From: Nostoc calcicola FACHB-3891 | GTDB taxonomy: Bacteria; Cyanobacteriota; Cyanobacteriia; Cyanobacteriales; Nostocaceae | Direction: 5' to 3' | DNA: 64,000 nt | Assembly (NCBI RefSeq): GCF_014697355.1 | Contig: NZ_JACJRQ010000016.1 | Coordinates: 123,414-187,413 of the forward strand | Part shown: positions 36,745 to 44,972 of the stretch, piece after piece | Position numbering within the stretch: the stretch's first letter is position 1 | Layout of the letters: every line of letters begins with the position of its first letter | Position numbers and translations under genes: made by a program | The notes under the pieces: generated by a model | The model's database searches: none | Told to the model about the DNA's origin: nothing | Seen by the model: the letters and a program-made list of their open reading frames with translations, nothing else

Positions 36745-37245
36745 TCAAAAGATCTCAAAAAAAGCATCGTCTAATTCATAACCCAGCATTTGAGCCATAG
36801 ACTTGAGGCGGGACAAGCTGGGAATGCCTTGCTGTTTTAACCAATCACTCAAGATAAAGATTTTGTGCATCAAAAATATCTCTAAAGCTTCAGGATTATA
36901 CTGAATGCCCTCTTGGGAACTGAACTGATGTGGTACTAGCATGGCAGTATAACGAGCAAATTCTCCAGTTTTCCAATCTAGTAAAAATGGTAACCAAGGG
37001 TATTTGGCATCTAAACGCACAAACCACAGCCGGATTTCTGGAATTTCTGAGAGTTCCCGTGGATCGTCAGGTTCTTTGTCGTAATTGATATCAAAGCTTA
37101 GCTGCTGTTCGTGGGATGCGACCCCATCTTGCAGCAGTTGTTCGATCGCCACTGACGCAGGCGACAGATCTAAATTGTTAATCAAGTCATTATTGAGTGC
37201 GATCGCAATTGTTTTTGACTCAGCAGCCACTTTCTTTATGCTCAA
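36745..37245 (-). CDS. crr6: CRR6-family NDH-1 (NdhI) maturation factor
   Basis: 166 aa. The segments DDPRELSEIPEIRLWFVRLDAKYPWLPFLLDW and LVPHQFSSQEGIQYNPEALEIFLMHKIF are typical of CRR6 (DUF1817), which in plants and cyanobacteria helps mature the NdhI subunit of the photosynthetic NDH-1 complex. It acts in the cytoplasm or stroma. The length fits. The first 12 residues are poorly conserved in type, so a later start is possible. Confidence 0.85.
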   Translation of the reverse strand: MSIKKVAAESKTIAIALNNDLINNLDLSPASVAIEQLLQDGVASHEQQLSFDINYDKEPDDPRELSEIPEIRLWFVRLDAKYPWLPFLLDWKTGEFARYTAMLVPHQFSSQEGIQYNPEALEIFLMHKIFILSDWLKQQGIPSLSRLKSMAQMLGYELDDAFFEIF

Positions 37246-37713
37246 CTGTAGGATCGAGAATCAACAGTAGCAGTTTTGAGCCGTTGACGCTACATTCAGC
37301 AAAAAAGCCGTCAAAAAACCTCTGATGTCTGGCGATCGCCACTCACAGGATATTTTGCTCAATTGAAATATTACTTTGATAGCTGCTATAATTACAGACC
37401 TTTAACTGAAAAATTACTACATCATAACATGGTATGCATCAGAATAAGCGTCTTTTGTCAAGACAAACTGTACTCTCAGGTAGACATTTAGAGCATTTTT
37501 AAGCTAAAGTTGTAATGAGTTTGTTTTAGATTAAGGTCTGACAAAGTAGGCATCAAAAGCAAAAAAATCATTATTGCAACCTGTAATTTTCGCAGCATCA
37601 AAAGCCAAAACACAAGTACAGGTAGAAAAGTTGTGTGCAATATCCATGCATATATTAAATAACCAATAAACATTGAGACGGGAAAATTCCCCCAACAGTT
37701 AACAAGCTGTAAT
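37246..37713. other. 468-bp divergent upstream region
   Basis: It holds the upstream regions of the CRR6 gene and the Fur-family gene. A weak hydrophobic reading on the minus strand at 37488-37673 lacks a ribosome-binding site. No clear Fur-type operator was identified. Confidence 0.5.
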
Positions 37714-38160
37714 ATGCAAAAACAAACAATTTCTACAAGACCAATTCGTTCCCTAGAAGATGCACTTGAACGGTGTCAAGTCCTGGGTATGCGCGTCAGC
37801 CGCCAGCGTCGCTTTATTCTGGAACTACTTTGGCAAGCAAACGAACATCTTTCTGCTAGAGAGATTTACGATCGCTTAAACCAACAAGGCAAAGAAATCG
37901 GTCATACTTCGGTGTATCAAAATTTAGAAGCATTATCAAGTCAAGGCATCATCGAGTGTATTGAACGGTGCGACGGGCGTTTATACGGAAACATCAGTGA
38001 TTCTCACAGTCATGTCAACTGTATAGATACAAATCAAATTCTGGACGTTCACGTGCAACTGCCAGAAGATTTTATCCGCCAAGTTGAACAACAAACAGGA
38101 GTGCGAATTACTGAGTATAGTATTAACTTTTATGGTTATCGGAATTCGCAAGAAGGCTAG
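37714..38160 (+). CDS. furC: Fur-family regulator, FurC/PerR-like
   Basis: 148 aa. Winged-helix N-terminus (GMRVSRQRRFILELLWQANEHLSAREIYDRL, GHTSVYQNLEALSSQGI) and a dimerisation domain with HSHVNC. It lacks the paired CXXC motifs of many Fur proteins. I recall strong resemblance to the Anabaena FurC/PerR type, which represses oxidative-stress genes; the assignment rests on that recall. It would be regulated by metal and peroxide. No partner gene is adjacent. Confidence 0.8.
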   Translation: MQKQTISTRPIRSLEDALERCQVLGMRVSRQRRFILELLWQANEHLSAREIYDRLNQQGKEIGHTSVYQNLEALSSQGIIECIERCDGRLYGNISDSHSHVNCIDTNQILDVHVQLPEDFIRQVEQQTGVRITEYSINFYGYRNSQEG

Positions 38161-38167
38161 GACGCCA

Positions 38168-38285
38168 ATTCAGTAATCCTAGAAGAACCTCTCCCCCAAC
38201 CCCTCTCCTACGAGGAGAGGGGAGTTTAGCTCCCCCTTCCCTTCAAGGGAAGGGGGCTGGGGGGTTAGGTTTTTGATTACTGAAT
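38168..38285. mobile_element. MITE-like element with ATTCAGTAATC ends
   Basis: 118 bp bounded by perfect 11-bp inverted repeats ATTCAGTAATC and GATTACTGAAT. The inside is the CTCTCCTACGAGGAGAGG / CCCCTTCCCTTCAAGGGAAGGGG palindrome commonly seen in Nostoc gaps. No coding capacity. It separates the Fur-like gene from the convergent NACHT gene. Confidence 0.7.
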
Positions 38286-38410
38286 CGATGCTCTGGGGAT
38301 TGGGGATTGGGGATTGGGGATTAAGAATGTGGGTGTGGGTAGGGTGGTAGGGTGAAATTCTCTCTCCATCTCTCCATCTCTCCCAGTCCCCAGTCCCTAG
38401 TCCCCAGTCC

Positions 38411-41392
38411 CTAAAAAATAGTTTCATCAACTGAATCATCATCATATAAATCTACTGGTAAAATTGTGCCTTCGCAGCTTTCAATTAGTCCGATTGTCGC
38501 GGGATTATTCCAATTAACATTTGTGTTTGGCGTGATTTTTTCGCTGTTGAATAAGGGTTGGTGCGATGGGCTACGCCCCGCCGTAGGCGATGGCAAACTT
38601 TTCAGTTTTTGAAACGATTCTTTGGAGAACAAAGCACCATTATCGGCGGCCAATTTTTTGTCAGTTTCAGTCAGGATGGCATCAAATAAACAGGCGTTGG
38701 TGAGATTGGCAAAATTCAAATTTACACCCATTAAGTTTGCCTGTTGGAGGTTAGCACCTGCGAGATTTGCCTGTTGGAGATTTGCGCCTGCGAGATTTGC
38801 CTGTTGAAGATTTGCGCCTGTGAGATTCGCCTGGTGCAAGTTTGCATTTGCGAAATTCGCCCCGATTAACTCCGCATTAGATAAATTTGTTTGCTCAAGA
38901 TTTATTTGAGTTAACGCCACTTGAAATAAAGAGGCTCCCGATAGATTGAGTCCAGCCAGAGAATTGATTCGAGTTGTGAAGGCGCTTTTATGTAAAACCG
39001 TTGTCCTAGCAATTAGCGCACTTAAGGCCTGCGGATTGAATTCTGTCAAATTGATTGGATTACCACAAGGCCAAAAAGGAATTTTTGTTTCCCGGTAGCA
39101 AGCACAAACCAATAAAAACACATTCAATCCCACAGCAGCATTTACCTGCTCTACATTCACAGGATTTTGCAGTGCGTGAAAATGAGTCAAAGCTTTATGT
39201 GCTATTCCCTTATCTAACCAATGTCCTTGACAATAAGCACGCCAAAAAGACAAAAGACGTTGAAACAAAACTTCAAAAGAAAAGCGGTTTTTTTGCTCTT
39301 TGCGTAATCCCTCGATCGCCAGTTCTTCAATTTCCTGACTCAGTATCCCATAACCCAGTAACTTATAAATATGCTCGGCTACACCACTGGGAGAATCAAG
39401 CACAAAACTCAGCGTCCCATAACCCTCATCTCGATACCGAGTCAACAATTTCAACTCACCAGCAACAGCCTCCCCACAAAGATATTCTCCCAACTTAGTA
39501 TGCGAAAACTCAATTAAATTACTTTGCGCCTCTGCGCCTTTGCGTGAACTTTTCCAGTCCTGAACTTCAAAATAAAACCCTGGTAAATTCTTCCATTCCT
39601 CATTGACCTGATAACCCTGCGCCTGTAGAATTTTCAGAGCGATCGCTTGCATTTGCTCAACTAAATCCTGGGGATGGCGATCGCCGAGTAAATTAGCGAT
39701 CGCTTCTGGAGTCCGATGAATATGAGCAAATCCCCATCGCAACAGCATTGTTTTCATTCCATTAGTTAGCGGATAGCCCAACAACCATTGACTCAAGCGA
39801 TGATGAATTTCCCATAACAAAGTAGCCTTACTAGATAATTGCAATAATTCATTATCTAGCAGTCCCTCACGGTGTAAAATGCCCAACAAATGTAGCATTA
39901 AAGGTTGACGCACAAAGACAGATAATTCTGCAAACTTTGATTTGCCAAATAACCCCGCCTGTTTTAAGAATGTAAAGAAATTTTGAGCAATCGGCAACGA
40001 TTGTACTTTTGTCCAATGCTGAAACCATTGTTTGAGTTCTTCTACATCCAACGGCTGGATAGTAATTCGCTTACATAAAAGCACTACTTCCGGGTCAATT
40101 TCCTGCAACGTATTTGACCGACTTGTTAACACAATTTTGTGGCGGTGCTGAGACTGAAAGTTAAGTAATTGCTGAAGAAAAATTGCTTTTGCTCTAATAC
40201 TATGAGCGGAAAGAGGTAGTTCATCCAAACCATCCAGCAGCAACAAACACCGAGAATTTTCTTGCTCTAACCAAGTTGAAAGATTAGCAGGAAAAGCCCA
40301 ATTGAGAGTTTCAGTAAAAGTTTTGCCGTATCTTATATCTCGCAACCTAATTAGTATCGGCATCCATTCAGGGTAAAATTCTTGTGCAATTTGTGCAGCC
40401 CAAACTTGGCAAAAACTAGTTTTTCCATAACCAGGTTCCGACTCAATCACAGCGATGGTTTCTAAATCAGCTAGCTGTTGTTGTGCCCATGTTTTTAAAT
40501 CAACTGGCTTGGGGTTTTTGTTATCTTGCTCAGAAATGCTTTCCTCTACTGGTAAGCCTTTTTGTTGGACATAAATATCCTTAAGAGCAAAATATTCTGT
40601 GAGCAACGGCAGACTCAGATTTTGAATTAAACTTGCACGGTAATGTTCTCGGTGAAAGTCAATTTTATCAGCCACCGTAGAACCAACTGATGAAATTCCC
40701 AATCGGACAAATTTTTGCAGTTGGGCTAAAGGGGCAGCATTTTCGGTAACTACTAGCAGTAAGTGACCAGGAAACGAATGAAGCAAACGCTGTGTAATGA
40801 GTTTAGCTTCAGCTTCCTCTGCACCATTGGCTACCAACCAAGCCATAGCAGCATTATTTATTTGTTGTACCAGTAACGAGTCAGCAACCAAAGACAGTGC
40901 TTGTTCAGCTTGAGTGTCAGTCAATTTACCAGGACTGAGAGTTTTCAGCAGTCCTTGCAGTTGAGGATCTTCGAGTGTGATTTTACCGAGTTCCTCTTGG
41001 GGGATGTTTGGTTGGGTAAGTATTTTTGCTCGGTCTAGCCACAGTCTTTGCAGGCTTGATTCCTGCTTTAAAATTGCTTGCAAAGCTTGGAGATAAGCAA
41101 TTTGAAAGGCTAACCATGTGCCTTCATTACGTTTTAAAGGTTTTTTTTGGCTGAGGCTACGCAACAAGCTTGCTGTCAACTCGGAAATAATACTAATTTC
41201 TTGGCAAACAATACTTAAGGGTAGTTCTAAGACTTCTACCAAAGTACAGATATCAAGAGGTGTCAGGCTTTTGACTTCCATAACCTGAACAATACGGTAG
41301 CCAATACCTGCCAATTCCCCCGCTGAAAATCCGCTGATTTGATTGATTGCGATATTGCGTTCTGCCAACCAGTGCCTAATACTCAGGTTCAT
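38411..41392 (-). CDS. NACHT NTPase with C-terminal pentapeptide repeats
   Basis: 993 aa. The N-terminal 300 residues are helical with no clear family. The STAND/NACHT core has Walker A (EPGYGKTS, Lys near 324), Walker B (LLLLDGLDELP, about 387-397) and the following TSRSNTL sensor segment. The end (about 814-905) consists of pentapeptide repeats (ANLHQANLTGANLQQANLA pattern), a right-handed beta-helix. NACHT proteins of this layout are bacterial relatives of NLR receptors; several are antiviral. Two short dispersed repeats are inserted in frame (39522-39550 and 38561-38594). It stands alone, so it may act as a single-gene system. Confidence 0.9.
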   Translation of the reverse strand: MNLSIRHWLAERNIAINQISGFSAGELAGIGYRIVQVMEVKSLTPLDICTLVEVLELPLSIVCQEISIISELTASLLRSLSQKKPLKRNEGTWLAFQIAYLQALQAILKQESSLQRLWLDRAKILTQPNIPQEELGKITLEDPQLQGLLKTLSPGKLTDTQAEQALSLVADSLLVQQINNAAMAWLVANGAEEAEAKLITQRLLHSFPGHLLLVVTENAAPLAQLQKFVRLGISSVGSTVADKIDFHREHYRASLIQNLSLPLLTEYFALKDIYVQQKGLPVEESISEQDNKNPKPVDLKTWAQQQLADLETIAVIESEPGYGKTSFCQVWAAQIAQEFYPEWMPILIRLRDIRYGKTFTETLNWAFPANLSTWLEQENSRCLLLLDGLDELPLSAHSIRAKAIFLQQLLNFQSQHRHKIVLTSRSNTLQEIDPEVVLLCKRITIQPLDVEELKQWFQHWTKVQSLPIAQNFFTFLKQAGLFGKSKFAELSVFVRQPLMLHLLGILHREGLLDNELLQLSSKATLLWEIHHRLSQWLLGYPLTNGMKTMLLRWGFAHIHRTPEAIANLLGDRHPQDLVEQMQAIALKILQAQGYQVNEEWKNLPGFYFEVQDWKSSRKGAEAQSNLIEFSHTKLGEYLCGEAVAGELKLLTRYRDEGYGTLSFVLDSPSGVAEHIYKLLGYGILSQEIEELAIEGLRKEQKNRFSFEVLFQRLLSFWRAYCQGHWLDKGIAHKALTHFHALQNPVNVEQVNAAVGLNVFLLVCACYRETKIPFWPCGNPINLTEFNPQALSALIARTTVLHKSAFTTRINSLAGLNLSGASLFQVALTQINLEQTNLSNAELIGANFANANLHQANLTGANLQQANLAGANLQQANLAGANLQQANLMGVNLNFANLTNACLFDAILTETDKKLAADNGALFSKESFQKLKSLPSPTAGRSPSHQPLFNSEKITPNTNVNWNNPATIGLIESCEGTILPVDLYDDDSVDETIF
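38561..38594. repeat. Dispersed GCGATGGGCTACGCCC repeat in frame in the NACHT gene
   Basis: An imperfect palindrome (GTGCGATGGGCTACGCCC with GCCGTAGGCGATGGCA) encodes the PSPTAGRSPSHQ segment after the pentapeptide domain. Confidence 0.7.
39522..39550. repeat. CTTTGCGCCTCTGCG dispersed repeat in frame in the NACHT gene
   Basis: The same word family fills intergenic gaps at about 16912-16940, 30617-30712 and 36590-36640. Here it encodes SRKGAEAQ within the predicted helical region after the NTPase domain. Confidence 0.75.
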
Positions 41393-41536
41393 TTAATTAC
41401 ATGCCCAAGGCTTGCTATGGCAATTATGATCGATTTATTCAGTTTGCGAAAACACGTCACAATGGGGAAGACAAAGTTTTGTATCAAAACTGTTTTTTAA
41501 TAAGTAAAAAACAGTAATTGTTTCATTGAGTAGATT

Positions 41537-43303
41537 ATGAGCGATCGCCCTTTAAAGTTACTGTTAATCGACCAAGACCCGATTTTTCGTCTGGGATTAC
41601 GGGTAGCTCTAGAAGCAATTCCTGACCTGCAAGTTACAGCAGTGGTAGAAACTGATACTGCTGCCTTGCAGATTTTAGCAGAAATTGCAGAACTTGACCC
41701 TAATCAGGTGAATTTGGTGGTTTTGGAATTAGGTAATAATCGCTCCACTACTAGCCAGCAACTGGGATTGCAATTCTGTCGGCAACTGAGAGCCTTGTAC
41801 CCCAATCTGCCGATTTTCCTCCTCAGTTCTATTCAAGAACAAGGATTACTATTAGCTGCCAAATCTATTGGTGTAAATGGCTACTCTCCTAAAGGCACAC
41901 CTCTTTCTGAGCTAGTCATTGCCATGCAACAAGTTGCAGCTGGTGGTTCCTATTGGTTTGACCAAACCCAAACAACAATAACTCCTTCATCCGCCACAGA
42001 CGCGATGAATCGAGACGCGATTCATCGCGTCTCTACAAATTTCCCACTTCCTTTGTTCAAGCTGCGAAATAATTTACGTTTGTCAGGAATTGATTACATT
42101 AACGCTACCTTAGCGTCAGTAACAGCACAATTACAAGTACCTGGAATACCAGTATTAGATCGGGCAATTCTGGCTGGACAACGACGAGAACTACTAGCAT
42201 CTCGTTGGTTGCTCAATCGGTTGCTGGTTTCGCCAGAAGAAAGACAAGAGGATAATATTCCGGTTGCTGATGAGCCGCTTGTGAGTCCTTCATTGAGTAG
42301 TGCCATTCAACAAACCCAAATGCAGCCACCTCTGCTAACTGCGGCAGCCTTACAATCTCTTTTGTTTGCATCTTGCGTTACTAAACTTCAATTTCCTTTA
42401 GAAAATGTCACAGATATACCTTTAGAAATTGACATTTTGCGCGAACAAAAAAAACGGGAATTACTTTATTTAATTCTGCAAAAATTAGCTCAACAATTGG
42501 ATGAATTACGGGTTTCTCAAATTGAAATAAATCAATTATTGGGGGTAAAAAGTACATTAACAAGGGATTTATGGCAAGCAGCAGTCACAGATTTTTTTGG
42601 TAAATTTTCTCTGATTAAACTAGGTAAACAAAATATAGAAATTGTAAACGTGTTGCTGCAAAATACCCAGATTGTGCAAGCAGAAATTCTCAATAAAATT
42701 CCCTTAGTTTTTGAATTGTATAGTTATCTGCTATTTCAAACAGAAATATACATTGATAATGCTTCTTATCCAGCAGTCAGCGCTGAAGCAAAATCCCAAG
42801 CATCAATGATTTTAGAGAACTTGTTGATTCAGGTAGCAAATGCAGTAGTACAACCACTGCTCAATTCCTTAGCAGATGTAGAAATAATTAAGAAAAATTT
42901 TTATGGTAGCCGATTGATTTCCACAAGAGAGATTGAAAGATTTCGGAATGAATTGTCATGGAAATATCGTTTTAATAATTATATAAATGAAGCCCAGACA
43001 ATTTTTGAAAGTCGCTACGAAATATTTGTGATTGCACCACGCGGCATTGCAAAAACATCAATTTATGCCCCGCGAAATCAGGAATTAACAAAACTTTCTA
43101 ATATTCCTTTATTAGTGACATTGGTACTAGAATTCAGTGATGCGATCGCACCGCGTTTAAAATCTCTATTAGCATTTTTAGGTAGCGGCATTGTATTCAT
43201 TTTGACTCAAATAATCGGTCGTGGTTTAGGTTTAATCGGTCGTGGTATTCTCCAAGGTATTGGTAGTGTTTCGTTGATAGAAAAGAACTTTAGACGAAAA
43301 TAG
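41537..43303 (+). CDS. DUF3685 protein with degenerate receiver domain
   Basis: 588 aa. Residues 1-120 look like a response-regulator receiver (PLKLLLIDQDPIFRLGLRVAL, PIFLLSS, GVNGYSPKGTPLSEL), but the phosphoacceptor position reads VVLELG, Glu in place of Asp. The rest is the cyanobacterial DUF3685 domain, ending in a likely membrane segment (LAFLGSGIVFILTQIIGRGLGLIG, about 550-575). Residues near 155-167 (DAMNRDAIHRVST) come from a dispersed palindrome inserted in frame. Function is unknown; the receiver probably acts without phosphorylation. Confidence 0.85.
   Translation: MSDRPLKLLLIDQDPIFRLGLRVALEAIPDLQVTAVVETDTAALQILAEIAELDPNQVNLVVLELGNNRSTTSQQLGLQFCRQLRALYPNLPIFLLSSIQEQGLLLAAKSIGVNGYSPKGTPLSELVIAMQQVAAGGSYWFDQTQTTITPSSATDAMNRDAIHRVSTNFPLPLFKLRNNLRLSGIDYINATLASVTAQLQVPGIPVLDRAILAGQRRELLASRWLLNRLLVSPEERQEDNIPVADEPLVSPSLSSAIQQTQMQPPLLTAAALQSLLFASCVTKLQFPLENVTDIPLEIDILREQKKRELLYLILQKLAQQLDELRVSQIEINQLLGVKSTLTRDLWQAAVTDFFGKFSLIKLGKQNIEIVNVLLQNTQIVQAEILNKIPLVFELYSYLLFQTEIYIDNASYPAVSAEAKSQASMILENLLIQVANAVVQPLLNSLADVEIIKKNFYGSRLISTREIERFRNELSWKYRFNNYINEAQTIFESRYEIFVIAPRGIAKTSIYAPRNQELTKLSNIPLLVTLVLEFSDAIAPRLKSLLAFLGSGIVFILTQIIGRGLGLIGRGILQGIGSVSLIEKNFRRK
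41999..42036. repeat. GACGCGAT palindromic element in frame in the DUF3685 gene
   Basis: Inverted words GAGACGCGATT and CATCGCGTCTC, from the same family as the intergenic elements at 33080-33107 and 6717-6786. Confidence 0.8.
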
Positions 43304-43404
43304 GGAGTGGGGAGATGGGGGAGATGAGGGAGATGGGGGAGATGGGGGAGGTAGGGGTACAAATGACTAATGACTAATGACTAATGACAAATGCCCAATG
43401 ACAA

Positions 43405-44127
43405 ATGACAAACAACGATATTATCGGGTTAGTAGTTTCTTACGTATACGCAACTAGTCTACTCGTCGTAGGTGAGGGACTACGTAAGCTGTTTGGTGTG
43501 AAACCGGATTTGACTCGGAAGGTAATTCATGTTGGTGCAGGGATGTGGGTTTTTGGCGTCCTGCTGCTGTTTAACCGCTGGGAAATCGGAATTATACCCT
43601 TTGCTACGTTTATCGCACTCAATTACCTGTTCTACCGCTACCGGGTGATTGGTGCAATGGATACCGAAGATAGTTCACCTGGTACAGTTTATTTTGCTAT
43701 TTCTGTGACATTACTATTTGGGTTACTGTGGCGACCAAATGGCCCAGTAGATAGCGTCCCAATTGCCGTAGCTGGGATAATGGCCATGACTTGGGGTGAT
43801 GCACTGGCGGCATTAATCGGTAGGCGCTTTGGGGAGCATAAATACCAAGTGGGTAATTCTGTGCGTTCTTGGGAGGGTTCAGCAGCGATGTTTGTGGCGA
43901 GTACAGCAGCGATTTTTTTAGTGCTGTTGTTGCTTCCTGGTTCGTCCCTTAGCCCCTTAGCAATGCCTTTGGGTTTGGGATGGGCTTTATTGACGGCGAT
44001 CGCAACTGCTACTTTTGCCACCCTAGCCGAAGCAGTCTCACCCCACGGCACAGATAACCTCAGCGTACCATTAGTAGCGGCGGCTGTAGTTTGGGTAATA
44101 ACGCAGGTTTTAATAATTCGTAATTAA
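43405..44127 (+). CDS. Phytol kinase-like / polyprenol kinase-family membrane protein
   Basis: 240 aa with about seven membrane helices. The motifs RKVIHVGAGMWV, MDTEDSSPGTVYFA and TWGDALAALIGRRFG (about 131-145) match the SEC59/VTE5 family. In cyanobacteria and plants the member of this type phosphorylates phytol released from chlorophyll for tocopherol and phylloquinone synthesis. The call of phytol kinase follows from taxon and family; farnesol or another prenol is possible. Confidence 0.82.
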   Translation: MTNNDIIGLVVSYVYATSLLVVGEGLRKLFGVKPDLTRKVIHVGAGMWVFGVLLLFNRWEIGIIPFATFIALNYLFYRYRVIGAMDTEDSSPGTVYFAISVTLLFGLLWRPNGPVDSVPIAVAGIMAMTWGDALAALIGRRFGEHKYQVGNSVRSWEGSAAMFVASTAAIFLVLLLLPGSSLSPLAMPLGLGWALLTAIATATFATLAEAVSPHGTDNLSVPLVAAAVVWVITQVLIIRN

Positions 44128-44319
44128 TTATCAAACAGAATTCAGGAGTCAGGAGTCAGAATTCAGAATGAATTTTGTGCGACTGGCGGATAGCGCAGCG
44201 TTAGCGAGTACTCGAGCGTCACGAGCGTCAAGATTGCTGAATTCTGAATTCTGAATTCTGTATTCTTCTTCAAAAATTCTGAGTTTTGAATTTTTCTATT
44301 ATTTTGAGGCTTGTCGTTA
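44128..44319. repeat. Inverted ATTCAGA/TCTGAAT repeat block
   Basis: ATTCAGGAGTC and ATTCAGA units on the left and their inverse (GAATTCTGAATTC) on the right enclose a GC-rich palindromic piece. They could form a long hairpin. With the element at 44320 they fill the gap before the convergent gene. Confidence 0.7.
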
Positions 44320-44483
44320 GAGGATGTTTTAAAAGTCCTGTAGTTGGTAGCAAAACGTTTTAGATCCCCCTAAATCCCCCGATAAATTGGGGGACTTTGA
44401 TTCTGGTTCCCCCCTTTTTAAGGGGGGTTAGGGGGGATCAACAAGTGCCTAAAATTACAGCAAACTACTTTTAAAACATCCTC
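44320..44483. mobile_element. MITE-like element, copy B
   Basis: 164 bp with ends GAGGATGTTTTAAAAG and CTTTTAAAACATCCTC, a perfect 16-bp inverted pair, and the same core as 23351-23513. The better-preserved ends suggest the younger copy. Confidence 0.85.
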
Positions 44484-44490
44484 TTAGACA

Positions 44491-44928
44491 TCACTTTGGT
44501 TTCGGTTCCCAGTTAAAATCATAAGGACAGCTACATTCAACAGCGCGATCGCAATTAATCACCATCAGACTAAAGCAAAAGTTTAGTAGAGTTCCGTTGT
44601 CAAATTTCACCTTTAAACTTTCTGGACTGCGGAACCCTGGGCTTGTATAACTCATAGTTTGATACTTTTTACTGAGGTCAGATGCGCTAAAAAAATAAGG
44701 GCGAAGACTGAAACTATCACTCTTTAATTTATTAAAACAAACGGCTTCTGTAATGTAGCGGTTGGCAATTATTTCTGCTGTTTGCCGAGATGGATTACCA
44801 TATGATATTGTAGGCATTTTGTTGGCTTCGGTGCAGTCAACTACATAAGTTTTTGGAAAAAAATAATATACCGTTAGTGTCAGTCCTAAAACTGCGATCG
44901 CTACAAGTCCTATAATTTTTTTCATCAC
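44491..44928 (-). CDS. Exported hypothetical protein (145 aa)
   Basis: I do not recognise a family. An N-terminal helix (IIGLVAIAVLGLTLTVYYFF) gives a signal or anchor, followed by a soluble domain with five cysteines (VDCTEANK, EAVCFNK, NFCFSLMVINCDRAVECSCPYD). The cysteine pairs suggest disulfides in the periplasm. It follows the MITE-like copy by 7 bp. Confidence 0.65.
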   Translation of the reverse strand: MMKKIIGLVAIAVLGLTLTVYYFFPKTYVVDCTEANKMPTISYGNPSRQTAEIIANRYITEAVCFNKLKSDSFSLRPYFFSASDLSKKYQTMSYTSPGFRSPESLKVKFDNGTLLNFCFSLMVINCDRAVECSCPYDFNWEPKPK

Positions 44929-44972
44929 CTAAAACTGCTTTATTTCATTCCCCATTCCCCATTCCCAATAAT

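Noticed and set aside
37488..37673. 61-aa hydrophobic frame on the minus strand upstream of the Fur-like gene
   Set aside because: It is only a hydrophobic stretch in AT-rich DNA without a start signal.
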